DNA of 64,000 bases from Nocardia arthritidis NBRC 100137. GTDB taxonomy: Bacteria > Actinomycetota > Actinomycetes > Mycobacteriales > Mycobacteriaceae. This document shows positions 8,039 to 15,080 of the stretch, piece by piece (the first letter of the stretch is position 1; each line of letters begins with the position of its first letter). The position numbers and the translations under genes are program-made. The DNA lies in NCBI RefSeq assembly GCF_001612765.1, contig NZ_BDBB01000041.1, positions 1 through 64,000 of the forward strand, given 5' to 3'. Below the pieces are notes generated by a model. That model saw only the letters and a program-made list of their open reading frames with translations. It did no database searches and was not told the DNA's origin.

Positions 8039-8569
8039 TCAGCTGTCGAGCAGCTCCGGCAGATGGTCGAACCACTCCAGCACCGCCCGCTCGTAGCGGA
8101 TTCCGAAGTCCAGTGTGGCGCGGGCGAACGTGGGCTTTCCCTCCGGATCTTCGGCGAGATACCGCGTGAGCCGCGCCTGATGGATCTCGCGGTTGGCCGC
8201 GACGATGCCGTCGAGCCGGCCGCGATCGAGATGCTCACCGAAGGAGAGCGTCAGCAGCAACGGCACCCGAATGGTCTCTCCGCCGGGATCGCGGGCGACC
8301 CATTCCAGGAACGCTTCGCGCCCCGCGTCGGTGATGCGATAGGGCGTGCGTTCCCTGGCTCCGGTCTCGCCCTTCTCGACGAGTCCCGCCGCGTCCATCG
8401 TGGCGAGTTCCCGGTAGACCTGGCTCTGCGTGATCGTCCAGAAGTCGCCGATCCGGTCCTGGGCCTGGGTCACCAGATCCCATCCCGACATGGGCCCTTC
8501 GTGTAGAAATCCGAGCAACGACGCCGCCGTCGAGTTCAGTGGTTTGCGCTTGGTCGCGGTGTTGGTCAA
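8039..8569 (-). CDS. PadR-family transcriptional regulator
   Basis: A 176-residue regulator with an N-terminal winged helix (about 15-80: LLGFLHEGPMSGWDLVTQAQDRIGDFWTITQSQVYRELATMDAAGLVEKGETG) and a C-terminal helical dimerisation region (Vir-like, about 95-170). The start is TTG at 8569, preceded by AGGGAG with 6-base spacing. A perfect inverted repeat at 8590-8610 lies 21 bases upstream and is probably its own operator. It is convergent with cobK. Its target besides itself is not evident, since no typical efflux gene is adjacent. Confidence 0.88.
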   Translation of the reverse strand: MTNTATKRKPLNSTAASLLGFLHEGPMSGWDLVTQAQDRIGDFWTITQSQVYRELATMDAAGLVEKGETGARERTPYRITDAGREAFLEWVARDPGGETIRVPLLLTLSFGEHLDRGRLDGIVAANREIHQARLTRYLAEDPEGKPTFARATLDFGIRYERAVLEWFDHLPELLDS

Positions 8570-8589
8570 CGACTGCTCCCTTCGCTCTC

Positions 8590-8610
8590 AACATTCCATA
8601 GTGGAATGTT
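8590..8610. promoter_or_regulatory. Inverted-repeat operator AACATTCCA-tag-TGGAATGTT
   Basis: Perfect 9-bp arms around a 3-base spacer, directly upstream of the PadR gene start on the minus strand. Size and position fit an autoregulatory PadR site. Confidence 0.7.
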
Positions 8611-8626
8611 ACCGGAACGGGGCGGG

Positions 8627-9022
8627 TCAGGCGTCGCCGGTCAACTTGTCGAGCCGGGCGAGCACCTGCGCCATGCCCTGCTCCAGTCGCGCCTGTCCCT
8701 GTTCGAGCTGCGCCTGGCCGCGGGCCAGCGCGGTCTGGCCCTGTTCCAGCCGGATCTGTCCTTGTTCGAGCACAGTGACCCTGCGGTTGAGTTCACCCAC
8801 ATTCTCGCGCAGCTTCCCGACATCCCGGCGAAGCTCGCCGACGGCTTCCCCGACGGTCTCCGCGCGCCGGTCGATCCGGCCGATGCCGTCGAGCGCCTTC
8901 CTGGTCAGCGCCGCGAGTTCGTGGAGGACCTCGCCCTGCTCGTCGAGCGCTTGTTCGCTCGCGGTGGCCCTGGCCTCCAAGGCGCGAGCGCGCAGCGTCA
9001 GCTCCGGCAGTGTCGCGGCCAA
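8627..9022 (-). CDS. Small heptad-repeat coiled-coil protein
   Basis: A 131-residue cytosolic protein of unknown function, almost entirely helical. The C-terminal third is five near-perfect heptads of the type LEQGQxR/LARGQAQ (about residues 85-120), preceded by VGELRRDVGKLRENVGELNRRVTVLEQ. No membrane segment or signal is seen. The proposed start is TTG at 9022 behind GGAGGG with short spacing. The open frame continues far upstream through cobIJ only as a shadow. It lies 32 bases downstream of the cobIJ stop on the same strand, so it may be the last gene of the cobH-cobIJ unit. The start is less certain than the frame. Confidence 0.7.
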   Translation of the reverse strand: MAATLPELTLRARALEARATASEQALDEQGEVLHELAALTRKALDGIGRIDRRAETVGEAVGELRRDVGKLRENVGELNRRVTVLEQGQIRLEQGQTALARGQAQLEQGQARLEQGMAQVLARLDKLTGDA

Positions 9023-9054
9023 GGTCCCTCCGATCGTCGGTGCGTCAGGCGATC

Positions 9055-10623
9055 TTACGCGCCGTCGACGGCCGCGTCGTGCGCGCGATCGTAACGGCGG
9101 GAGGTGTAGACCCGTATGCCCGCGTCGGTCTCGCGCGCCGTGGTGGTGGACGCGCCGATGATCAGCAGCGTACGCATGTCCACCTCGTCGGGGTCGAGGT
9201 CGCCGAGCGAGACCACCCGGACGGATTCGGTGGGTCCGCCCACGTCGCGCCCGACGACGACGGGCGTGTCCGGCTTGCGATGCTCCAGTAGCAGGTCCCG
9301 CATCGCGCCCACTTGCCAGGTGCGCTGCGAGGACGCCGGGTTGTAGACCGCGATCGCCATGTCGGCCGCCGCGACAGCGGAAAGCCGCCGCGCCACGACC
9401 TCCCACGGCTTGAGCCGGTCGGAGAGCGAGATCATCGCGTAGTCGTGGCCGAGCGGCGCGCCCACCCGGCTGGCCACCGCGTTGGCCGCGGTGAGGCCGG
9501 GCAGCACCCGGACCGGCACCCCGCTCCACTGCGGATCGCCGGATTCCTCCAGCACCGCCGCCGCCATCGCGAACACGCCGGGATCTCCCGAGGAGACGAC
9601 CGCGACCCGCGCGCCGCGCTTGGCCAGATCCAGGGCCATGGCCGCGCGCTCGGACTCGACCCGGTTGTCGCTGGCATGCCGGCGCTGCCCCGGGCGTTCG
9701 GGGACCCGGTTCAAGTAGGTGGTGTAGCCGACCAGATCGGTGGCGTCCGCCAACGCCGCGCGCACTTCGTCGGTGGTCCACTCCGGCGCGCCGGGACCGA
9801 GTCCCACCACCACGACCTCACCGACGCGTTCGGTCGTCTCCGCGGCGGCGACCCGCTGAGCCCCGGCCGTCTCCGCTTCGAGGCGCGGCAGCGGCGTGGT
9901 CGGTTCGGGGCCCGGCACGAGGGCGATGGCGAAGTAGGGCACCTCCGCGTCGTCGACCGCGCCCGCGTGCAGCACGCGCTGCTGGGTGGTGCTCGCGCGC
10001 TCGACGTAGTACGCGCCGGCGAGCCGTCCGGAATCCGAAAGCGCCCGGCGCACACCGGGGTAGGTGCGTCCCAGCTTCATGATCGCGGCCGCGTCGGTCG
10101 TGCGCAGCCGCCGGGTGAGCTCGTCGACCGGCATGGTGCCGGGCAGCACGGTGAGCACCTGCTCGCCCTCGACCAGCGGGGTTCCCAGCGCTGCCGACGC
10201 CGCGCTCACGGAGGTGATGCCGGGGATGATCTCGGCGTCGAACCGGTCGGCCAGCCGCCGGTGCATGTGCATGTACGAGCTGTAGAACAGCGGATCGCCC
10301 GCGGCGAGCAGCGCGACCGACCGGCCCGCGGCGAGGTGCCCGGCCAGCCGCTCGGCGGCCTGTTCGTAGAACTCGTCGATCGCGCCCTGGTAACCGCCGG
10401 GATGATCGGTGGTCTCGGTGGTCACCGGGTAGACGAGATGCTCCTCCAGTTGGCCGGGGCGCATGTACGGCGCCGCGATGCGGCGGGAGATGCTGCGGCC
10501 GTGGCGCGCGCTGTGGAACGCGACGACGTCGGCCGCGCCGATCACGTTGGCCGCTTTGACCGTCACCAACTCGGGGTCGCCCGGTCCGAGCCCGACGCCC
10601 CACAGCTTGCCCGGAGTGCTCAT
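9055..10623 (-). CDS. cobIJ: Fused precorrin-2 C20- and precorrin-3B C17-methyltransferase
   Basis: A 522-residue fusion of two tetrapyrrole methylases, as in M. tuberculosis Rv2066. The CobI half (1 to ~250) starts LWGVGLGPGDPELVTVKA and contains ALLAAGDPLFYSSYMHMHRRL and EIIPGITSVSAASAALGTPL. The CobJ half (from ~268) starts VVVVGLGPGAPEWTT with VAVVSSGDPGVFAMAAAVLE, VLPGLTAANAVASRVGAPLGHDYAMISLSD and IAVYNPASSQRTWQ. It makes precorrin-3A and, after CobG, precorrin-4. The ATG at 10623 overlaps the cobH stop (ATGA), so cobH and cobIJ are coupled. Confidence 0.96.
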   Translation of the reverse strand: MSTPGKLWGVGLGPGDPELVTVKAANVIGAADVVAFHSARHGRSISRRIAAPYMRPGQLEEHLVYPVTTETTDHPGGYQGAIDEFYEQAAERLAGHLAAGRSVALLAAGDPLFYSSYMHMHRRLADRFDAEIIPGITSVSAASAALGTPLVEGEQVLTVLPGTMPVDELTRRLRTTDAAAIMKLGRTYPGVRRALSDSGRLAGAYYVERASTTQQRVLHAGAVDDAEVPYFAIALVPGPEPTTPLPRLEAETAGAQRVAAAETTERVGEVVVVGLGPGAPEWTTDEVRAALADATDLVGYTTYLNRVPERPGQRRHASDNRVESERAAMALDLAKRGARVAVVSSGDPGVFAMAAAVLEESGDPQWSGVPVRVLPGLTAANAVASRVGAPLGHDYAMISLSDRLKPWEVVARRLSAVAAADMAIAVYNPASSQRTWQVGAMRDLLLEHRKPDTPVVVGRDVGGPTESVRVVSLGDLDPDEVDMRTLLIIGASTTTARETDAGIRVYTSRRYDRAHDAAVDGA

Positions 10624-11255
10624 TCCTGTTCGCTCGCGATCGCGTTCAACGCGGAAGCGGTGATGGCGCTGCCGCCGCGCCTGCCGCGCACCGTGAGGTA
10701 TTCGACGCCGCCGAAATCGATCAGCGCGTCTTTGGATTCGGCCGCGCCGATGAATCCGACCGGGATGCCGAGCACGGCGGCGGGCCGGGGCGCTCCCGCG
10801 TCGAGCAGGTCGAGCAGATGGAACAGCGCCGTCGGCGCGTTGCCGATCGCGACGACGGCGCCGTCGAGACGGTCGCGCCACAGGTCGAGCGCCGCGGCGG
10901 AGCGGGTTGTGCCTTTGGCCGCGGCCAACTCCGGCACGCGCGGATCGGAGAGGGTGCATACGACTTCGTTGCCCGCGGGCAGTCGTTTCCTGGTCACGCC
11001 CGAGGCGACCATGGTCGCGTCACAGAGAATCGGCGCACCCGCGCGCAGCGCCGCCCGGGCCGAGGCGACCACACCGGGGGAGTGGGCGATATCCGCGGCG
11101 AGATCCACCTGACCGCAGCCGTGGATCATCCGTACGACCACCTGTGCCACATCCGGCGGGAAACCGCTGAGATCGGCCTCGGCGCGGATCGTCGCGAACG
11201 AGCGACGGTAGATCTCGGCCCCGTCGGTCAGGTAGCTGGCACGTACGTCGGACAT
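10620..11255 (-). CDS. cobH: Precorrin-8X methylmutase
   Basis: A 211-residue mutase that moves the C11 methyl group to C12, giving hydrogenobyrinate. Seen: RMIHGCGQVDLAADI with the active-site His (H45), ILCDATMVASGVTR, AIGNAPTALFHLLDLLD, and VLGIPVGFIGAAESKDAL. The ATG at 11255 is 7 bases after a TAGGGT hexamer with no Shine-Dalgarno, fitting a leaderless message and ruling out the longer in-frame start at 11327. First gene of the cobH-cobIJ unit on the minus strand. Confidence 0.95.
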   Translation of the reverse strand: MSDVRASYLTDGAEIYRRSFATIRAEADLSGFPPDVAQVVVRMIHGCGQVDLAADIAHSPGVVASARAALRAGAPILCDATMVASGVTRKRLPAGNEVVCTLSDPRVPELAAAKGTTRSAAALDLWRDRLDGAVVAIGNAPTALFHLLDLLDAGAPRPAAVLGIPVGFIGAAESKDALIDFGGVEYLTVRGRRGGSAITASALNAIASEQE

Positions 11256-11262
11256 GCGGTCC

Positions 11263-11268
11263 ACCCTA
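11263..11268 (-). promoter_or_regulatory. -10-like hexamer TAGGGT for cobH
   Basis: Seven bases before the cobH ATG. No B12-box (GCCACTG) is seen here, so this unit does not appear to be under the riboswitch type found before cobN. Confidence 0.5.
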
Positions 11269-11355
11269 TGGGTGCGGGTCCGGACAGATCGGTCCGGGTC
11301 GGAGGCTACGCATTCCGGGCCTGCCACCGGCTACCGGCGCGCGGGCGCGGCCGGA

Positions 11356-11793
11356 TCAGGTGCGCGGGCGCTCCAGAATCCGGGACATGACGATGGCGCT
11401 GCGGGTACGCCCGACCCGAGCGTTCTCCCGGATCCGTTCCACGGTCACCTCGATCTCGGCCATGTCGGTGGCCATCACGTGTACCAGCGCGTCGGCCTCG
11501 CCGGCGATCGTCCACACACCGACCACCTGCGGGATCGGTTCCAGACTGCGTTTGAGTTCGGCCGGGGAGATGTTGTCGCGGTAGTACACCTCGACGTACG
11601 CCTCGGTCTTCCAGCCCAGCGCCGCGGGATTGACCAGCGCGGTGAACCCGGTGATCTGCTTGGCCGCGACCAGCCGGTCGACCCGACGTTTCACCGCGGG
11701 TGCGGACAATCCGACCGCGCCACCGATCTCCTGGAACGAAGCGCGGGCGTTCTTCAACAGTTGCGCGAGAATCCGCCGATCGAGGTCGTCCAC
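11356..11793 (-). CDS. Lrp/AsnC-family transcriptional regulator
   Basis: A 145-residue regulator with an N-terminal HTH (DDLDRRILAQLLKNARASFQEIGGAVGLSAPAVKRRVDRL, about 2-45) and a C-terminal RAM ligand-binding domain (AYVEVYYRDNISPAELKRSLEPIPQVVGVWTIAGEADALVHVMATDMAEIEVTVE). The GTG at 11793 has GAAGG 6 bases upstream; an in-frame ATG at 11850 lies in the intergenic region. It diverges from the dimethylargininase-like gene 137 bp away, the same pairing as Rv2324/Rv2323c in M. tuberculosis. That pairing suggests it controls arginine or ornithine catabolism. Confidence 0.88.
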   Translation of the reverse strand: MDDLDRRILAQLLKNARASFQEIGGAVGLSAPAVKRRVDRLVAAKQITGFTALVNPAALGWKTEAYVEVYYRDNISPAELKRSLEPIPQVVGVWTIAGEADALVHVMATDMAEIEVTVERIRENARVGRTRSAIVMSRILERPRT

Positions 11794-11929
11794 ATCACAC
11801 CTTCTCGCTATGGAAGCAATGATTCGCTGTTTTCGGGCCGATATTCGCAACGAATCGTCATTTCTGGCGCAATGCTAGGCCCCCTACCGTCGAATCAGCC
11901 GAAAACCCACGCTCATACCGGGAGTTCCG

Positions 11930-12775
11930 TTGACCTCTGTAGCCACCCTCCCTGTCGAGTCCGCCGCCCGCCGTTCGTCGCCGCGCCGGTTCGTGATGTG
12001 CCGTCCCGATCACTTCGAGGTCGCCTACGCCATCAATCCCTGGATGAATCCCGCCGAGCCCGTCGACCGCGCGCTGGCCCTCGCGCAGTGGGAGACGTTG
12101 CGTGCCACCTACGCCGAACACGGACACACCGTGGAGGTGGTGCCCGGCATCGCGGGCCTGCCCGACATGGTGTTCGCCGCCAACGGCGGACTGATCGTCG
12201 GCGACCGCGCCATGTCGGCCCGCTTCACCCACCCGGAGCGCGCCGCGGAAGGCCCGGCCTACCACGCCTGGTTCGCCGGATACGGCTTGCCGAATCTGGT
12301 GGCCGCCGCCGAATGCAACGAAGGCGAAGGCGACTTCCTCCTGGTCGGCGACCGGCTGTTGGCCGGAACGGGCTTCCGCAGCTCGCTCGCCGCGCACGAG
12401 GAGGTGTCGCGCCACTTCGGGCTGCCCGTGGTGTCGCTGGAACTGGTCGATCCGCGCTTCTACCACCTGGACACGGTGCTGCTTGCGCTGGACGCCGAAA
12501 CCATCGCCTATTACCCGCCCGCCTTCAGCCCGGCGGCGCGCGCGGTGCTGGCCGCGCTCTATCCCGACGCGATCGTGGCCACCGACGCGGACGCCGCGGT
12601 GCTCGGGTTGAACGGAGTCTGCGACGGTTTCCACGTCTTCCTCAGCAGCGCGGCCACCGACCTGAGCGCAGCCCTGCGCGCCCGTGGCTACCATCCGGTG
12701 GGGATCGAGATGTCCGAGTTGCTGAAGGCCGGTGGCTCGGTCAAGTGCTGCACGCTGGAGATCCACGACAGGTGA
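11930..12775 (+). CDS. Amidinotransferase-fold dimethylargininase-like hydrolase (Rv2323c-like)
   Basis: A 281-residue pentein-fold enzyme expected to hydrolyse arginine or methylarginine guanidino groups. Seen: RFVMCRPDHFEVAYAINPWMN (substrate Asp/Asn region), GLPDMVFAANGGLIVGDRAMSARF, ECNEGEGDFLLVGDRLLAGTGFR, catalytic His in CDGFHVFLSS (H235) and a C-terminal Cys pair VKCCTLEI (C273/C274), one of which is the nucleophile. The start is TTG at 11930 behind GGGAG. The rocD partner found in mycobacteria is not adjacent. The exact substrate (arginine versus dimethylarginine) cannot be told from sequence. The pair with its Lrp regulator sits inside the cobalamin locus and looks like an insertion relative to M. 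tuberculosis order. Confidence 0.82.
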   Translation: MTSVATLPVESAARRSSPRRFVMCRPDHFEVAYAINPWMNPAEPVDRALALAQWETLRATYAEHGHTVEVVPGIAGLPDMVFAANGGLIVGDRAMSARFTHPERAAEGPAYHAWFAGYGLPNLVAAAECNEGEGDFLLVGDRLLAGTGFRSSLAAHEEVSRHFGLPVVSLELVDPRFYHLDTVLLALDAETIAYYPPAFSPAARAVLAALYPDAIVATDADAAVLGLNGVCDGFHVFLSSAATDLSAALRARGYHPVGIEMSELLKAGGSVKCCTLEIHDR

Positions 12776-12796
12776 CCGGCCGGCGCCGCCGGAGGG

Positions 12797-13984
12797 TCAA
12801 TCGACGCGATAACCCTCGTCGGTCGCGACGATGTCGGTGACCTCACCCTGCGGGCGGCCGCAGCGGCGGTCGCACCCCGACCAGTGCTGACGCCCGGCCA
12901 CGGTGACGTCGGTCGCGGATATCGTCCGCGGGCCGTGGACCGGGTCGGCTGCCCCGGGCAGCACCCGTCCGGTGTCGACCGCGCCGGCCGCATCGGCCCG
13001 GACGTCGGTATGCGACTTCGCGCAGCCGGGCTGTCCGGCGCAGGCGCTGACCAGTAACCATGGCGAGTCGGCGTCGAAGATCAAACCCATCGGCGCCAGG
13101 ACGCGCACCACCTGTTCGGCAGCCCACTCCGCCAGGTCGGTGATCACCAGGCTGCGCCACGGCGTGACGAAGATCGGTCGCTCCACCGCGGCGAGGAACT
13201 CGGCGGTGCGGGCGGGCAGCGAGCCGAGGCGCACGCCCGCGCCGAGCCCCACCGATCCGTTGTCCTGCTCCAGCCATCCGATCGGTACGCGATGTCCGGT
13301 GGAGAATTCGAGTCTTTCGGCGCTCGGGGACAAGCCGAGGCGATCGACGACGCGTTCGGCGCCGTGTTCGATCTCGTGCAGCCGCCAGCGGCCCGCGTCG
13401 TCGCCGCGCAGGTCCAGGAACGCGTGCGCGGCGGCGAGCGCGACGTCCACCGCGTCGGCGGCGCGGAGCCGCAGGCCGCTGTCGCCGCCTGCCAGCAGCA
13501 GGGCGAACTCGTCGGTCCCGGTCGCGTGTACCCCGATGTCGGGGCCGAGCCCACTGACATCTCCGCGTCCGTCGTCGAGGGTGAACAGGACCCGGCCGGG
13601 CAGGCCGGCCAGCCGCGGCGAGGCGAGCAGGCCGGTGTCCAGCGCAGGAACCAGGGGGTGCACGTCCGCGAGGCCGCCGATCCGGCCGGACAGCGGCGAG
13701 GCGATGATGTTGCGCACCCGTTCGTGCGTGGTGCTCGGCAGAAGGCCCGCGGCCGCGAGCCGGTTGGTCAGCGTCCCGGCGTCGCGCACCCGGCGTAATT
13801 GGACGTTGCCCCGGGAGGTGAGTTCGATGTTCCCGTCCGCCAGGTCGAGCGCGGCCTCGGCCAGCGCCTGCACCTGGGCGGGATCCAGGCGACCGCCGGG
13901 CACGCGGATTCGTGCCAGCGGCCCGTCGGCGGCCTCGTGCAGCCGCAGCACGCCCGGGCAGGAGTCAGGAGCGCGTCGTGTCAT
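12797..13984 (-). CDS. cobG: Precorrin-3B synthase (CobG-type Fe-S monooxygenase)
   Basis: A 395-residue member of the nitrite/sulfite-reductase-like family that uses O2 to hydroxylate precorrin-3A. Two ferredoxin-like half repeats (ARIRVPGGRLDPAQVQALAEAALDLADGNIELTSRGNVQLR at 24-65 and a second from ~225) flank the 4Fe-4S site. Its cysteines are visible in SACAGQPGCAKSHTD (about 315-321) and WSGCDRRCGRPQ (about 366-370). Its presence shows the oxygen-dependent cobalamin route. The ATG follows a TAGGCT hexamer by 9 bases. It stands alone on the minus strand, separated from cobH by the Lrp/dimethylargininase pair. Confidence 0.94.
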   Translation of the reverse strand: MTRRAPDSCPGVLRLHEAADGPLARIRVPGGRLDPAQVQALAEAALDLADGNIELTSRGNVQLRRVRDAGTLTNRLAAAGLLPSTTHERVRNIIASPLSGRIGGLADVHPLVPALDTGLLASPRLAGLPGRVLFTLDDGRGDVSGLGPDIGVHATGTDEFALLLAGGDSGLRLRAADAVDVALAAAHAFLDLRGDDAGRWRLHEIEHGAERVVDRLGLSPSAERLEFSTGHRVPIGWLEQDNGSVGLGAGVRLGSLPARTAEFLAAVERPIFVTPWRSLVITDLAEWAAEQVVRVLAPMGLIFDADSPWLLVSACAGQPGCAKSHTDVRADAAGAVDTGRVLPGAADPVHGPRTISATDVTVAGRQHWSGCDRRCGRPQGEVTDIVATDEGYRVD

Positions 13985-13993
13985 AGCGCATCC

Positions 13994-13999
13994 AGCCTA
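13994..13999 (-). promoter_or_regulatory. -10-like hexamer TAGGCT for cobG
   Basis: Nine bases before the ATG at 13984. No B12-box is seen upstream. Confidence 0.4.
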
Positions 14000-14032
14000 C
14001 GGACGCGCGAGCCCGGCACAGCGAACGGCCGC

Positions 14033-14245
14033 TCACCCGCCGATCGAACGCACCCAGTCGATGACGGCGGCTCGATACTCCGCGGTGTTGCGCGCGAGGT
14101 TCACCGAGTGCCCGCTGCCGGGCAATACGTACGTGCGCAGTCGTGCCGCCGGGCCGAAGAACAGTGCTTCGGTGGCGCGCAAGGTCTCGGCAAGTCGGTC
14201 ATCGGCGGGAGGGGCCGTTCGCTTCGCAAAAACGAACGGCGGCAA
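14033..14245 (-). pseudogene. C-terminal remnant of an alpha/beta hydrolase
   Basis: About 50 residues (LFFGPAARLRTYVLPGSGHSVNLARNTAEYRAAVIDWVRSIGG) match the end of alpha/beta hydrolases, including the strand-loop carrying the catalytic His (GSGHSVNL). Nothing upstream on this strand continues the fold: no nucleophile elbow, oxyanion loop or acid. The gene is therefore truncated near 14240, where the unrelated methyltransferase remnant begins on the other strand. Confidence 0.6.
14214..14240. repeat. Inverted repeat GCCGTTCG-N11-CGAACGGC at a decay junction
   Basis: Perfect 8-bp arms at the point where the hydrolase remnant loses similarity. It could be a small hairpin or a trace of the rearrangement; no element ends are recognised. 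Confidence 0.4.
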
Positions 14246-14292
14246 CGGATAAGGAACAATTCGTTACGATCCGACCGGGGTGATCGGGGAGG

Positions 14293-14298
14293 TACGGT
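14293..14298 (+). promoter_or_regulatory. -10-like hexamer TACGGT kept in front of the methyltransferase remnant
   Basis: Seven bases before the ATG at 14306, the same spacing as for intact leaderless genes here, so the remnant may still be transcribed. Confidence 0.4.
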
Positions 14299-14305
14299 AT
14301 GCGGC

Positions 14306-14504
14306 ATGGAGCGAGCACCGCGAGGCGTCGATCCGAATCTGCCGAATTCCGCCCGGGTATACGACTATCTGCTGGGCGGCAAAGACAATGATCGATCCCG
14401 GTGTTGTTCCGCTGCAACAGTGGCTCGACGACGGTCTTCCGGACACCGGACTGGTGCTGCTGGGCGGGATGGTCCGCAAGACCTCGCACGCACGCGCCGA
14501 CTAA
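14306..14504 (+). pseudogene. Internally deleted DUF574 (SAM-dependent methyltransferase) gene
   Basis: The first ~28 codons encode the diagnostic N-terminus of the actinobacterial DUF574/Methyltransf_19 family (GVDPNLPNSARVYDYLLGGKDN). From about 14390, in another frame, the sequence encodes the family C-terminus (IDPGVVPLQQWLDDG...GLVLLGGMVRKT, ending at TAA 14502-14504). The central ~200 residues, including the whole SAM-binding core, are missing and the two ends are out of frame. A single internal deletion explains this. Confidence 0.75.
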
Positions 14505-14507
14505 GGT
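14502..14507 (+). promoter_or_regulatory. -10-like hexamer TAAGGT for the SnoaL-like gene
   Basis: It overlaps the TAA stop of the methyltransferase remnant and lies 6 bases before the ATG at 14514. Confidence 0.45.
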
Positions 14508-14513
14508 CGCCGT

Positions 14514-14954
14514 ATGTCCGAAATCTCCACGCTCGCCGACCGGCTCGCCATCATCGATGTGATCACCAAAATGTTCGTACACACCGATCAGAAGCGCTGG
14601 GAAGAGTTGGCGGCCGAGGTCTTCACGCCGAGCGTGGATTTCGACGGCGGGTTCGGCGGGCCGGTCGGGGAGCGGGCCGCCGCCGACATCATCGCGGATT
14701 GGCGCACCGGCCTCGCCGACCTCGACGGGGTGCACCACCAGTCGGGCAACCATCTCATCGATCTGGACGGTGATACGGCGCGCGTGCACGCGGACGCCAT
14801 CGCGGTGCACGTCAAGAACGCCGCGGTCGAGGGCAAGACCCGCACCTTCGTCGGCAGCTACACCCTCGGCGTCGAACGCACGGCGGACGGGTGGCGGGTC
14901 AACCGATTCCACTACCACCTCAAGGTGATCGACGGGAACGCGGACCTGGTGTAG
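14514..14954 (+). CDS. SnoaL-like/NTF2-like protein
   Basis: A 146-residue cone-fold protein: an N-terminal helix pair (LADRLAIIDVITKMFVHTDQKRWEELAAEVFTPSVDFD) followed by curved strands (GVHHQSGNHLIDLDGDTARVHADAIAVHVKN, FVGSYTLGVERTADGWRVNRFHYHLKVIDG). The family includes dehydratases, isomerases and polyketide cyclases, but no catalytic residues identify the reaction. Intact, directly downstream of two gene remnants. Confidence 0.82.
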   Translation: MSEISTLADRLAIIDVITKMFVHTDQKRWEELAAEVFTPSVDFDGGFGGPVGERAAADIIADWRTGLADLDGVHHQSGNHLIDLDGDTARVHADAIAVHVKNAAVEGKTRTFVGSYTLGVERTADGWRVNRFHYHLKVIDGNADLV

Positions 14955-15080
14955 GTCCGGTGTGTGCGCGGGGGGATCGTTCGGCGACCCGGATCGGGTT
15001 CGCGCAATCGTCTCGCGTACCGCTGTCACATCTGCGACGGTGCCGTGCTGTTCGGTCGTGCCCGGCGGCATCGCGAGCTG

